Source of the DNA: Betaproteobacteria bacterium
GTDB taxonomy: Bacteria; Pseudomonadota; Gammaproteobacteria; Burkholderiales; Burkholderiaceae_C
Assembly (NCBI GenBank): GCA_024641925.1
Contig: JAHECB010000013.1
Coordinates: 1 to 35,183, forward strand
Direction: 5' to 3'
Length of the DNA stretch: 35,183 bases
Of the stretch, positions 7,974 through 17,393 are shown one piece after another; position 1 is the first letter of the stretch, and each line of letters starts with the position of its first letter. Position numbers and translations under genes: made by a program. The notes below the pieces were generated by a model that saw nothing but the letters and a program-made list of their open reading frames with translations, was not told the DNA's origin and searched no databases.

Positions 7974-10900
7974 ATGTCGAATCACTTGACGCCAAATGGC
8001 GGCCGGTCGCTGCGCAGGGCTGGGCTGACCCTGGCGCTAGCGGTGGGCGCTGTCAGTGCGGTGCAGGCCCAGACTGAACCACCCTCTGGCGCTTGCGTGG
8101 CACCGGTGCAATGGACCACCACCAACTACGGCGTGGGCACCTGCGCAGCTTGTCACGGCGGCACGGGCAACCCGCCCGCCATCGCCGCCAGTACCGGTGC
8201 CGGTTCAACGACGCTCGGGCTGTTCGAATCGTGGCTGGGCACATCGCCCCCGGACAACGATGCCACGCGGCTCTCTCGCCTGAGAACACGCATCACCGGC
8301 GTCAACGCGTCGATGACCGGCCTGGCTGGCGCTGCCGACGCAGACGCACAGGCGGTGGTGAACTACCTGACGTGCGTGCGCGACCTGCGGGTCGACACGG
8401 GGAGCCTGACCCTCACGCCGGCCGCCGCCATCAACCAGGCGCGCACCGCCACTTTCGTGATTGAAAATCCGCGCAGCGAGTCGGTGGCGTTCACCACCAC
8501 CGTGGCCGCCAACACGCAAGACTTTCCACAATCCGGTCTTTCCAGCACCTGCGGCGGCACCGTCCCGGCCGGCACGCCGGGCACGCCGGGCTCGTGCACC
8601 GTAACCGTCACGTTCAAGCCCCAGCCGGGCACCCCGACGACCCGGACGGGCACGCTCGCTGTTGCCTTCCTGACGCCGGTGTCCGCCGTGTTGCCCCATT
8701 CGCGGTCGATCACCCTGACCGGAACGGTCCTGCCGCCGGTCTACCAGTTCACTGCCGCCGCCGGACCGTTTTCGGCGCGACTGAACCGGTCCGCCGACCT
8801 GTTGGTAGGCACGCTGAAAAACACGGGCAATGCCAGCTTGGCCGTTTCCAGCATCACACGCGCCAGCGGATCGACGGCCTTCACGCAGTCCCCGGCGGAC
8901 ACGGCGCGCCCCTTGGCCTGCAGCAGCACGCCGCTGCTGGACGGCAACGCCAGCTGTGAGGTCTGGCTGCGATTCACACCCACCGCGGCAAACTTGACCA
9001 CAGCGCCCGACACCTACGCCGCCACCTTCACTGTGGCGCACAACGCGGCCGGCAGCCCCGGCAGCGTCAGCGTCACGGCCACAGGCCCGCAGCCGCTGAT
9101 CAGCCCGACCACGTTGTCGCTGCTGTTCGGTGACGTGCAGTCGGGCGTGGCCACGCCGAAAACCGCGCAGTTCAGCGGCGTAGGCACCATGCCCCTGACT
9201 TTCACCGCTGACCCGAAACTGCCCGGCGCGCTCAGCGGCACCAATCCGGCTGACTTCAGCGTCGGCACCAGCTGCAACAGCGGCGTCAACGCCACCTTGG
9301 CATCGGGGTCACCGTGCACGGTCACGGTCACTTTCACGCCACCGTTGAACGCACCGGTGAACGTAGAGCGCAGCGCGACACTCACCATCAACACCGACGC
9401 CGACAACAACGCCGGCGCGCTGGCCATCACCTTGCGCGGCACCCCGGTTGCGCTGCCCTCGCCGACGGTCACTTTCCCGACCAGTGCGTTTGCCAGCACA
9501 GCCATCGGTTTTGCCACGACAACCACAGCCACGGTGACCCTCAACAACCCGCGCACACGGGCGGTCAACTACGCCGTCACGTCTACCCGTGCGGCGGACT
9601 TTGCCGTCGTCGGCGGCACCTGCCCCGGCACCGCGGGGCAGGTGGCGGGCGGCGGTGGATCCTGCACCCTGCTGTACCGGTTCCAACCCGCAGCACCTTC
9701 GCCGGGCGATACCGACGACCGCAGCACGACCTTGACCGTGTCGTTCACCGGCACGGGCGGCGACGCCAACCCGGCCGCGCAGTCAGGCACGCTAAGCGGT
9801 CGTGCAGTGCTGCCGCTGACGCTGTCGACCGCCGTCCTGAGCCCGTCGTCGATCGTCAACACCGCCACCACGGCCACGCTGCTGCTGACCAACAACACAC
9901 CGTCGCCATTGACACCCACCGGGCTGCCCGTCACCGGTGCGGCGCTGGCCGACTACAGCGTCGACGCGGCCAGCGCCTGCCGTGCCGGCCTGGCCATCAA
10001 CGCCAGTCAGAGCTGCGCGCTGACGCTGCGCTTCCTGCCCACGCTGGAAGGCCTGCGCGCGGCAAGCCTGGGTATCGAGCACGCCGCCTACGGCAGCCCG
10101 CAAGCGGTTGCACTGCAGGGCACTGGGCAGCCGGTGCCCCAGGGCGAGGCCGCGTTCTCGGCACAAGCGCTGAACTTCGGTGACCAGCAACGGGGCAGCA
10201 CCAGCAGTGCCTTGACGGTGTCGCTGACCAACACCGGCACGGCGCCCTTGACCGTGAGCGCCCTGACGCTGGGCGGCGCCCATTTCGCCGACTTCAGCCG
10301 CAGCGGCAGCTGCGTCATCGGCTCGCCGCTGGCCATCGGCGCGCGCTGCGAAATGCTGTTGCAGTTCACCCCTGCGCAGCTGGGTGCACGCAACGCCACG
10401 CTGCGGGTGCAGTCCAACGCCCGGGTCAACGCGGACGTCACGATCGCGCTGTCGGGCAACGGCATCCCGGTGCCGGTGCCAGTGGTAGGGCTGTCGCCGC
10501 TGCCGCTGAACTTCGGCGACCAGGCGGTCGGAGGCCTTTACCCGACACGCAACCTGCAGCTCAAGAACACCGGCACGGCCGACCTGCTGTTGGCCAGCGT
10601 GACGGTGCAGGGTGCAGGCTTCAGCCTGGTACCGGGTTCGTCGTGCGGCACGACGCTGGCGGCGGGCGCGACCTGCGACATCCCGGTGGCTTTCGGTGCC
10701 TCGTCGGCGGGCGCTGATTACAGCGGTACGGTGACGCTGGCCAGCAATGCGGCCGACTCGCCGCACAGTGCGCAACTGGTGGGCAAAGGCGCCCTCGCTG
10801 CAGCGCCGGTGCTGGCCTGGGAGCCGGCATCGGCAACGCTGAACTTTGGCGAAGTGGCCGTGGGCACCGCCTCGGCGCCCCAGCCGTTGACGCTGGCCAA

Positions 10901-11597
10901 CCGCGGCCCGGGCGGCGTGAAACTGACCTTGCTGAACGCGGTCGGCCTGGACCGTGCGAACTTTGGCCATGTCGACGGGGCTGACGCCTGCCAGATCGGG
11001 GTCGTGCTGTTCGAAGGCACAACCTGCCGCGTCTACGTGGTGTTTGCGCCGGTACAGTCCGGCGTCAAGCAGGTGGCGCTGCAACTGGCTGCCGGCAACA
11101 GCCTGCCACCGGCCTTGACGCTGCAGGGCACCGGCATCGGCGGGCCCACCGCCGCGATGTCCACCTCGGTCGACGCGCTGTCGTTCGGCACGCTGGCGGC
11201 CGGTTCGCGCTCGGCACCGCAGTCCATCACGATCACCAGCAGCGGGGCCGCGTTGCGCATGACGGCGCTGCGGGTCACGGGCCCGTTTGCGCTCAGCGGC
11301 GGCAGCTGCCCCGCCCTGCCGTTCGATCTGCCCGCCGACAGCGCCTGCAGCGTCGACATCACGTACCAGCCGCAGGCTGAAGGCGCATCAACAGGCTTGC
11401 TGCTGATCGGTGAAGACAGTGATCCGGCGCAGCGCAAGTTGCAGCTGAGCGGCACGGCGAGAAAGGTCGATGCGCTCAGCGGTGGGGGCTGCACGATCGT
11501 GAACCGGCCAACGCTGACCGACCCCACGCTGTGGCTGCTGGCGTTGGGGGCCGCGCTGGCGCTGTGGCGGCGCGAGTCGGCGCGCCGGCGCCGCTGA
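7974..11597 (+). CDS. Choice-of-anchor-D-type repeat protein with N-terminal CxxCH motif and JDVT-CTERM-like sorting domain
   Basis: Signal peptide ending AVSAVQAQ; CAACHGG near the N-terminus; about nine LNFGD..VG...L.NTG...F.P-type repeats; C-terminus GGGCTIVNRPTLTDPTLWLLALGAALALWRRESARRRR. Confidence 0.8.
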   Translation: MSNHLTPNGGRSLRRAGLTLALAVGAVSAVQAQTEPPSGACVAPVQWTTTNYGVGTCAACHGGTGNPPAIAASTGAGSTTLGLFESWLGTSPPDNDATRLSRLRTRITGVNASMTGLAGAADADAQAVVNYLTCVRDLRVDTGSLTLTPAAAINQARTATFVIENPRSESVAFTTTVAANTQDFPQSGLSSTCGGTVPAGTPGTPGSCTVTVTFKPQPGTPTTRTGTLAVAFLTPVSAVLPHSRSITLTGTVLPPVYQFTAAAGPFSARLNRSADLLVGTLKNTGNASLAVSSITRASGSTAFTQSPADTARPLACSSTPLLDGNASCEVWLRFTPTAANLTTAPDTYAATFTVAHNAAGSPGSVSVTATGPQPLISPTTLSLLFGDVQSGVATPKTAQFSGVGTMPLTFTADPKLPGALSGTNPADFSVGTSCNSGVNATLASGSPCTVTVTFTPPLNAPVNVERSATLTINTDADNNAGALAITLRGTPVALPSPTVTFPTSAFASTAIGFATTTTATVTLNNPRTRAVNYAVTSTRAADFAVVGGTCPGTAGQVAGGGGSCTLLYRFQPAAPSPGDTDDRSTTLTVSFTGTGGDANPAAQSGTLSGRAVLPLTLSTAVLSPSSIVNTATTATLLLTNNTPSPLTPTGLPVTGAALADYSVDAASACRAGLAINASQSCALTLRFLPTLEGLRAASLGIEHAAYGSPQAVALQGTGQPVPQGEAAFSAQALNFGDQQRGSTSSALTVSLTNTGTAPLTVSALTLGGAHFADFSRSGSCVIGSPLAIGARCEMLLQFTPAQLGARNATLRVQSNARVNADVTIALSGNGIPVPVPVVGLSPLPLNFGDQAVGGLYPTRNLQLKNTGTADLLLASVTVQGAGFSLVPGSSCGTTLAAGATCDIPVAFGASSAGADYSGTVTLASNAADSPHSAQLVGKGALAAAPVLAWEPASATLNFGEVAVGTASAPQPLTLANRGPGGVKLTLLNAVGLDRANFGHVDGADACQIGVVLFEGTTCRVYVVFAPVQSGVKQVALQLAAGNSLPPALTLQGTGIGGPTAAMSTSVDALSFGTLAAGSRSAPQSITITSSGAALRMTALRVTGPFALSGGSCPALPFDLPADSACSVDITYQPQAEGASTGLLLIGEDSDPAQRKLQLSGTARKVDALSGGGCTIVNRPTLTDPTLWLLALGAALALWRRESARRRR

Positions 11598-11599
11598 TC

Positions 11600-12007
11600 A
11601 TGCGCACCGAACCGCACACGGTCGTGCCGGTGGCTGCCACCGTACTGCTGGCAGCGGCGGCGCTGTCCAGCGCCAGCGCTGCTTCGGCCGCGCCCAGCCT
11701 GGTCGTCATGCTGTTGCTGGTCGCTCCGCTGCTGGAAGAAACCGTGTTCCGCGTCGGCCTGCAAGACGCCCTGATGCGGTCGCGCCACGCGCTGTCGCCG
11801 ACGGCAGCAGCGCTGGCGCTGGCGCTGGTGGTCGCGCTGGTGCATGTCTGGGCACGGCAGGACCTGCTGGCACTGGGCGTGGTGGTGCCAGCAGCGGCCA
11901 TCGGCCTGCTCTACAACCGCTGGCGCCGGCTGCGCTGGTGCGTGCTGGCGCACGCCGCCATGAACGCGCTGTGGATCCTGTTCACCACGTCGACGACGGT
12001 CAGCTGA
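11600..12007 (+). CDS. mrtJ: CPBP-type glutamic intramembrane protease, likely JDVT-CTERM-system MrtJ
   Basis: Small multi-TM protein with EETVFR (EExxxR), VALVH and HAAMN (HxxxN) motifs, starting 2 bp after the JDVT-CTERM-like substrate stop. Confidence 0.75.
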   Translation: MRTEPHTVVPVAATVLLAAAALSSASAASAAPSLVVMLLLVAPLLEETVFRVGLQDALMRSRHALSPTAAALALALVVALVHVWARQDLLALGVVVPAAAIGLLYNRWRRLRWCVLAHAAMNALWILFTTSTTVS

Positions 12008-12010
12008 GCC

Positions 12011-13060
12011 ATGACCCATTCAAAAAACAACCCGGGGGAACACATGGTCACCGCGATGCAAAGGGCACGCCACGCGTGCGTAGCGGTCGGTCTGGGTCTG
12101 ACAGCGCTGGGCGCACAGGCCCAGGCCGACTACGGCTACTACGGCGTGCTGGACCTGTCTTACGGCCGCTTTGAGCCCAGCGGCCTCTACCGCGAGCACC
12201 GATTCAACAGCAACTCGATGACCGCCACCTTTGGCGGCGTCAACTTCAGCTATGGGCTGGAAAACGGCTGGACGCCCGGCGTCACGCTGGAAGCCTTCTA
12301 CCGGCTGCAGGACGCGCAGGGCGGCCGCAGCAACCGGGACCCGCTGCTGTCGCGCAATGCCTTCGTGTCGCTGGCGCATCGCGAGTACGGCACCTTGCGT
12401 GCCGGCCGCCTGCAGACCACGATGTTCAACCTGACGACGCGTTTCAATGCGCTGGGCAACTCGGTGGCCTTCTCGCCGGCGGTGCGCCATGTCTTCACCG
12501 CCGGCAACCTGATCGGGGTGCAGGGCGACTTCTACTGGAACCAGGCGCTCAGCTACACCAGCCCCAACCTGGAAGGTGTGACGACGACGCTGATGCTCGC
12601 GCGCGGTGAGCAGCAGGACCCGGGCGATCTGGCGGGGCTGAGCGTGCTGTTCTCGCGCGGCCTGCTGGCGCTGTCGGGGTCGGTGCAGCGTGTCCATGTG
12701 GACGACGGCATCAAGGACCCGACGAAAGAAACGGCCTGGCAGCTCAGCGGGTCCTACAACGTCGGACTGGTGCAGGTCTTTGCCATGGCTTTCGGCACCC
12801 ATGACAGAGGCTTGGACGTACGCAGCCACACCCTCTCGGCCGGCGCCAGCGCGCCGCTCGGGCCCGGAACCTTGTCGCTGCAGATGGCGTACTCGCAGGC
12901 CGACGGCCCGGCGGTGGACCGCCGCCAGACCACCACCAGCGCGGCCTACGTGTATGCCTGGGACAGTCTGACCGATCTCTACGTGGTCATGATGGACGAC
13001 CGCGCCAGCGGTCAGACACGCGGTGTCTCGATGGCCAGCGGGGTGCGTTGGCGCTTCTAG
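12011..13060 (+). CDS. Gram-negative porin, Burkholderiales type
   Basis: Signal peptide (GLTALGAQAQA), DYGYYGVLDLSYGR start, alternating beta-strand pattern, terminal GVRWRF. True start may be ATG 12044 or 12056. Confidence 0.75.
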   Translation: MTHSKNNPGEHMVTAMQRARHACVAVGLGLTALGAQAQADYGYYGVLDLSYGRFEPSGLYREHRFNSNSMTATFGGVNFSYGLENGWTPGVTLEAFYRLQDAQGGRSNRDPLLSRNAFVSLAHREYGTLRAGRLQTTMFNLTTRFNALGNSVAFSPAVRHVFTAGNLIGVQGDFYWNQALSYTSPNLEGVTTTLMLARGEQQDPGDLAGLSVLFSRGLLALSGSVQRVHVDDGIKDPTKETAWQLSGSYNVGLVQVFAMAFGTHDRGLDVRSHTLSAGASAPLGPGTLSLQMAYSQADGPAVDRRQTTTSAAYVYAWDSLTDLYVVMMDDRASGQTRGVSMASGVRWRF

Positions 13061-13126
13061 GCGACCGCCGGTGGGGCCAGCGCTGGTGTCAGTGCAACCG
13101 GTACTTTTCATCTTCCGGGGTTTGTC

Positions 13127-13816
13127 ATGATTGAAACCAGTGCCGCCGACTTTGCCGCCCTCACCCGCGACGTGTACCGCAGCAGCCCCAAGGGGTCGAA
13201 GGTCTACGCCTGGTCGCGGCAGAACTTTCTGGGCGACCCGACCAACGGGTTCTTCGCCGCCGCGTACCAGACGCCCCGCACCGGAAAACTGGTGGTGGCG
13301 TTCCGAGGCACGCAGCCAACCAGCGCAGTCGACTGGGCGAACAACCTGGCCAACACGACCGGTTGGTCCAGCGGCCAGTGGGACAGCCAGCTCAATACGG
13401 CGCTGGCCTACTTTCGTGCCGTCCGCAGCATCTACGCCGCAACCGACGTCGCCGTCTGCGGCCACTCCCTCGGCGGGTTTCTGGCCTCCATGGTCGCCAT
13501 CAAGGAGCGCGTACTCGGCGTCACCTTCAATCCGGCGCCGCTGGGCCTGTCCGGGCTGGGCACCCGGCTGCAAAGCGGGGCGCGCGACGCACCTCGCATC
13601 GTCAACTTCCGCCTGAAGGGCGACCTGGTCTCCGGGCTACGTCGGTACAACATCGGTCCGGTCATCGAACTCTCGCACTCGCGCGCCGAGCTGTGGGCCC
13701 GCGCGCCCGGGATCATGGGCGACCTGGACCCGATCATGCACGACATGGGGCTGATGGAAGAGGCCGTGCTGCTTCACCGGCATTCGGGCCTTGCACCAGA
13801 ACGCTGGGCACGTTGA
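13127..13816 (+). CDS. Lipase-like alpha/beta hydrolase
   Basis: VVAFRGTQPTS and nucleophile motif VAVCGHSLGGFLASMVA; no obvious signal peptide. Confidence 0.75.
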   Translation: MIETSAADFAALTRDVYRSSPKGSKVYAWSRQNFLGDPTNGFFAAAYQTPRTGKLVVAFRGTQPTSAVDWANNLANTTGWSSGQWDSQLNTALAYFRAVRSIYAATDVAVCGHSLGGFLASMVAIKERVLGVTFNPAPLGLSGLGTRLQSGARDAPRIVNFRLKGDLVSGLRRYNIGPVIELSHSRAELWARAPGIMGDLDPIMHDMGLMEEAVLLHRHSGLAPERWAR

Positions 13817-13825
13817 AGCGCCTGG

Positions 13826-14053
13826 TTGGCCGACGCAATGGCTCCAGCCATCCTGCAGGTCGATGATGCCGACGACGCACATTCCGCCAAGCGGTGGCCA
13901 GCGACCGTTTCAGCGTTGCCCGAGCGGGCCCTGATCTCGATGACCGTGCTGTTGGAACTTGAATGGGTCCGGCGCGGGTTTGATGAACCGCCACCGAAGG
14001 ACATTGCCCGCGTCTGGCGGGCGCTGGCGCAGCGGGTGGAATGGCTGATCTGA
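13826..14053 (+). pseudogene. PIN-domain (VapC-like) toxin fragment
   Basis: QVDDADDAHSAKRWPATVSALPERALISMTVLLELEWVRRGFDEPP resembles the central part of PIN toxins; the N-terminal catalytic segment is absent. Confidence 0.4.
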
Positions 14054-14212
14054 AACGCGATTGCGGCGCGGCAGAAGGGGATGCAGGCGCAGCTGAGTCA
14101 ACGGGCTGAGCCCTGCTGGACGCAGAAGTGGCTCACCGCGAAGGCCTGGTCGCCCGCAGAGCGCCGATTCACCGCAGATTCCTTGAGGCTGGCCGGCTGC
14201 ATCGGAGAGCGC

Positions 14213-15332
14213 TATAGATAAGGCCCACAAATAGATTGAACTTTGTGGGTCTGAGCGGGTCAGACTGAGCATGGAAAAAGACGATGCCAGAAGACTGAGC
14301 CCGAGTGAGCAACACGAGCGACGCAGACAAGTCATTCGAGCGCACAAGCGGGGGCGAACCCGCACGCAGATTGCCCAAGAAGTCGGCCTGAGCTACACAT
14401 CTGTGAGCAAGACCATTGCGCGCTACGAGGAAGAAGGTCTTGCTGCATTGGCGCCGCGCACACGCGGTCGTCGAAGCGGAGAAGATCGCGCGCTGACCGA
14501 GCTGCAAGAGCAGACCATCCAGCGCACCATCTGCGACAAGCGACCTGAACAATTGAAGATGGAGTTTGCGCTGTGGAGCCGCGCCGCCGTGATGCAACTC
14601 ATTGAGCGCGAATTCGGTGTTGTGCTTCATGTGCGCTCGGTGGGCAAGTACCTCGCACGCTGGGGCTTCACGCCGCAAAAGCCGATCAAGCGCGCGTACG
14701 AGCAATCCCCTGCAGCAGTCAAAGATTGGCTCGACAACCAGTACCCGCAGATCGCCAAGCGCGCAAAGGCCGAGGGCGGCGAGGTTCACTGGGGCGACGA
14801 GACTGCGCTGGTGAACACCGATGTTCGGGACCGTAGCTTCGCGCCCAAAGGCAAGACGCCCGTGACGATGGCCATCGGTGGGACACGCCAGAAGCGATCG
14901 ATGATTGCCACGGTCACCAACCAGGGAAAGGCGCGCTGGATGATCATCGACGGCGCCTTCAATCACGAACGGCTGATCGAATTTTTCGAGTCGTTGGTCA
15001 AAGACACGGGCAAGAAGATCTTCTTGGTCCTGGACAACCTGGGCGTTCATCACTGCAAGCCAGTGAAGGCCTGGTTGCTAGAAAACGCCACCAAGATGGA
15101 GGTGTTCTACCTGCCCAGTTACAGCCCTGAGTTGAACCCCGAAGAACGACTGAACGCAGACCTCAAGCACGTCATCAGAAGCAAAGTTCCGGTGCGCACG
15201 AAAGCCAAACTACAGGCTGCCGCTGATGATCACAGGACGGCGCTGCAGGCCAAACCTGAACGCGTTAAGACCTTCTTCCAAGAGCCGTTTGTGAAGTATG
15301 CGGCCTGAAACTGTTTGAGGGCCGAATCAATA
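14213..15332 (+). mobile_element. Complete IS630-family element
   Basis: Ends TATAGATAAGGCCCACAAATAG / RC TATTGATTCGGCCCTCAAACAG are imperfect terminal inverted repeats, with TA at both outer ends. Confidence 0.85.
14271..15308 (+). CDS. IS630-family transposase
   Basis: N-terminal HTH (RTQIAQEVGLSYTSVSKTIARY), DDE domain with HWGDETAL, LVLDNLGVHHCKPV, LPSYSPELNPEERLNADLK. Confidence 0.95.
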   Translation: MEKDDARRLSPSEQHERRRQVIRAHKRGRTRTQIAQEVGLSYTSVSKTIARYEEEGLAALAPRTRGRRSGEDRALTELQEQTIQRTICDKRPEQLKMEFALWSRAAVMQLIEREFGVVLHVRSVGKYLARWGFTPQKPIKRAYEQSPAAVKDWLDNQYPQIAKRAKAEGGEVHWGDETALVNTDVRDRSFAPKGKTPVTMAIGGTRQKRSMIATVTNQGKARWMIIDGAFNHERLIEFFESLVKDTGKKIFLVLDNLGVHHCKPVKAWLLENATKMEVFYLPSYSPELNPEERLNADLKHVIRSKVPVRTKAKLQAAADDHRTALQAKPERVKTFFQEPFVKYAA

Positions 15333-15520
15333 GGCCGGGAACCTGACTTTTTGCAGCGGTGAACGCGGCAGGTTTTCATGGTTGACAAGGTGAGGAGCCC
15401 AAAAACAACAACCCTTGATTCCTTCAACAACACCAGCAGCGCGCTGCAGCATGTACATGTTGCAAAGGCGAACGCGCCCACGCTCGGGCTGTTGACGCCA
15501 CCCCAGCACAAGGCCAGTTT

Positions 15521-15994
15521 CTATCCTGGCGGTGTGTCCGGATCCAACGCCGCCAACGACAGGCCCAGCATGTCTGCCATGGCCCTCAGGCTCAGTTCAT
15601 AACCCAGCGCACCGAAACCACAAATCACGCCGCGCGCTGTCTGCGACACCAGGGAGTTCCGGTAATAGGCTTCGCGCTGATGGATGTTCGTGATGTGGAC
15701 TTCGATGATGGGCAGTGCCGACGCCTTCAACGCGTCCAGCAATGCGACCGACGTGAAGGAGTAGCCGGCCGGATTGATCACGATGCCGGCAGCCGTCCGG
15801 CGCGCTTCATGAACCCAGTTGATCAGCTGCCCCTCTTCGTTGCTCTGCCGGAAGTCGACCTTCAGACCCAAGGTGTGTCCCATCGCATGACAACGTTGCT
15901 CGATCTGCTGGAGCGTGGTGTGTCCGTAGAGCGCGGGCTCCCGTTCACCAAGCAGGTTCAGGTTGGGGCCATTCAGCAGGAATATCGGGGTCAT
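15521..15994 (-). CDS. aroQ: Type II 3-dehydroquinate dehydratase
   Basis: MTPIFLLNGPNLNLLGEREPALYG..., INPAGYSFTSVALLDAL, PIIEVHITNIHQREAYYRNSLVS, GVICGFGALGY. Confidence 0.93.
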   Translation of the reverse strand: MTPIFLLNGPNLNLLGEREPALYGHTTLQQIEQRCHAMGHTLGLKVDFRQSNEEGQLINWVHEARRTAAGIVINPAGYSFTSVALLDALKASALPIIEVHITNIHQREAYYRNSLVSQTARGVICGFGALGYELSLRAMADMLGLSLAALDPDTPPG

Positions 15995-16088
15995 GGTTTT
16001 ACCTGGTGTCGCACGGTTCGACGTCAATCTTGTCATTCACCGAACGGCTTGGGGGCAAAGACCCCTGCGCCGAGACATCGTCAGAATG

Positions 16089-17393
16089 TCAGGGCCCCTT
16101 GTAGCCTGCCAGCCTGGGCAGGAACAGCACAAAGTCGGGAAAAAGGGTGATCAGCGCGAGTGCCACCAACATGACACCCAGGAACGGCAGCACTTCGCGG
16201 ACCAGATCCTTCAAGCGCACCCCCGCGATCTTGGTCATCATGAAAAGCAGCAGACCATAGGGTGGCGAGACGAGCCCGATCATGATGTTGACGATGGCCA
16301 CCACGCCGAAGTGGACCGGGTCGATGCCCAGGGCCTGTGCCGTCGGCAGCATCACCGGCAGGATGACCAGGATGATGGTCGACCCTTCAAGAAAACAACC
16401 CAGCACCAGCAGCACGATATTGACCAGAAGCAGGAAACCAAGCGGCGACAGGTCGTAGGCCTTCAGCACCACACTCAGCGACGCGGGGATGTTCTCTGCC
16501 GTGATCACGTAATTGAACACCAGCGCACCGGCAATCAGCATGCCGATGGAGATGCTGATGCGTGCGCTGGACAGCAGCGAGTTGTAGATGTCCTTCCAGC
16601 GGATGGATCTGTAAAGTACCGCCGACACCAGCAACGCATAGGCTGCGGCCACGGCCGCGGCCTCCGTCGGGGTGGTGATCCCGCTGTACAGGCAGCCCAG
16701 CAGGATGACGGGCAGCATCAACGCCGGGATGGCCTCCTTGGTAATCCGGGGCATGTCGCGCAGCGGCACCGGTTCTTCGGTGGCGAAGCCACGGCGCTTG
16801 GCCATGACGTAGATCAGAGTCATCTGTACGGCGCCCAGTAGCAACCCCGGCAGGACCCCGGCCATGAACAAGTAGCCGATCGAGGTGTCGGACACCAGCG
16901 CATACAGCACCATCGGTATCGAAGGCGGCAATATCGGCCCGATGACGGCGGACACGGCGGTCAGCGCGGCGGCAAACTCCTTGGAATACTTTCCGCCGCG
17001 CGTCATCAACTCCTGCATCATCTTGCCAGAGCCGGCGGCGTCGGCCAGAGCAGAACCCGACATGCTCGCGAAGACGATGCTCTGCAGCACGTTGACCTGC
17101 GCCAGTCCACCCGGGAACCTGCCCACGAGTGCATTGCAAAACCGCAACAGGCGGTCCAGGATGCTGCCTGTGCTCATGAAGGTCGCGGCCAGTATGAACA
17201 GCGGTATGGCCAGGAGCAGGTAGCTGCCGTAGGTACCGTTGAGCAACTGTTCGGCCGCGGTGCCCATGTCGGCACCCTTCAGGTACAGGTACAGGATGGA
17301 GCCGCCGATCATGGCGTGGCCGACGGGCACCCCCAGCAGGCTGAGCGCAACGATGGCGACCAGGCCGAGCGAGAAGGGACTGGTGAAGTTCAC
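16089..17393 (-). CDS. dctM: TRAP transporter large permease (DctM family)
   Basis: Multi-TM protein with VGHAMIGGSILYLYLKG, ASMSGSALADAAGSGKMM, GPILPPSIPMVLYAL, PPYGLLLFMMTKIAGV. Confidence 0.93.
   Translation of the reverse strand: MNFTSPFSLGLVAIVALSLLGVPVGHAMIGGSILYLYLKGADMGTAAEQLLNGTYGSYLLLAIPLFILAATFMSTGSILDRLLRFCNALVGRFPGGLAQVNVLQSIVFASMSGSALADAAGSGKMMQELMTRGGKYSKEFAAALTAVSAVIGPILPPSIPMVLYALVSDTSIGYLFMAGVLPGLLLGAVQMTLIYVMAKRRGFATEEPVPLRDMPRITKEAIPALMLPVILLGCLYSGITTPTEAAAVAAAYALLVSAVLYRSIRWKDIYNSLLSSARISISIGMLIAGALVFNYVITAENIPASLSVVLKAYDLSPLGFLLLVNIVLLVLGCFLEGSTIILVILPVMLPTAQALGIDPVHFGVVAIVNIMIGLVSPPYGLLLFMMTKIAGVRLKDLVREVLPFLGVMLVALALITLFPDFVLFLPRLAGYKGP

Noticed and set aside
9792-11084. 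430-aa minus-strand ORF
   Set aside because: Antisense shadow of the choice-of-anchor-D repeats; Gln/Arg/His-rich artefact.
12020-13573. 517-aa minus-strand ORF
   Set aside because: Antisense to the porin and lipase genes; composition typical of GC-rich shadow frames.
15333-15520. AACCTG...CAGGTT arms and CATGTACATG palindrome downstream of aroQ as a recombination site
   Set aside because: Arms are short and widely spaced, with no attC or att consensus recognisable.
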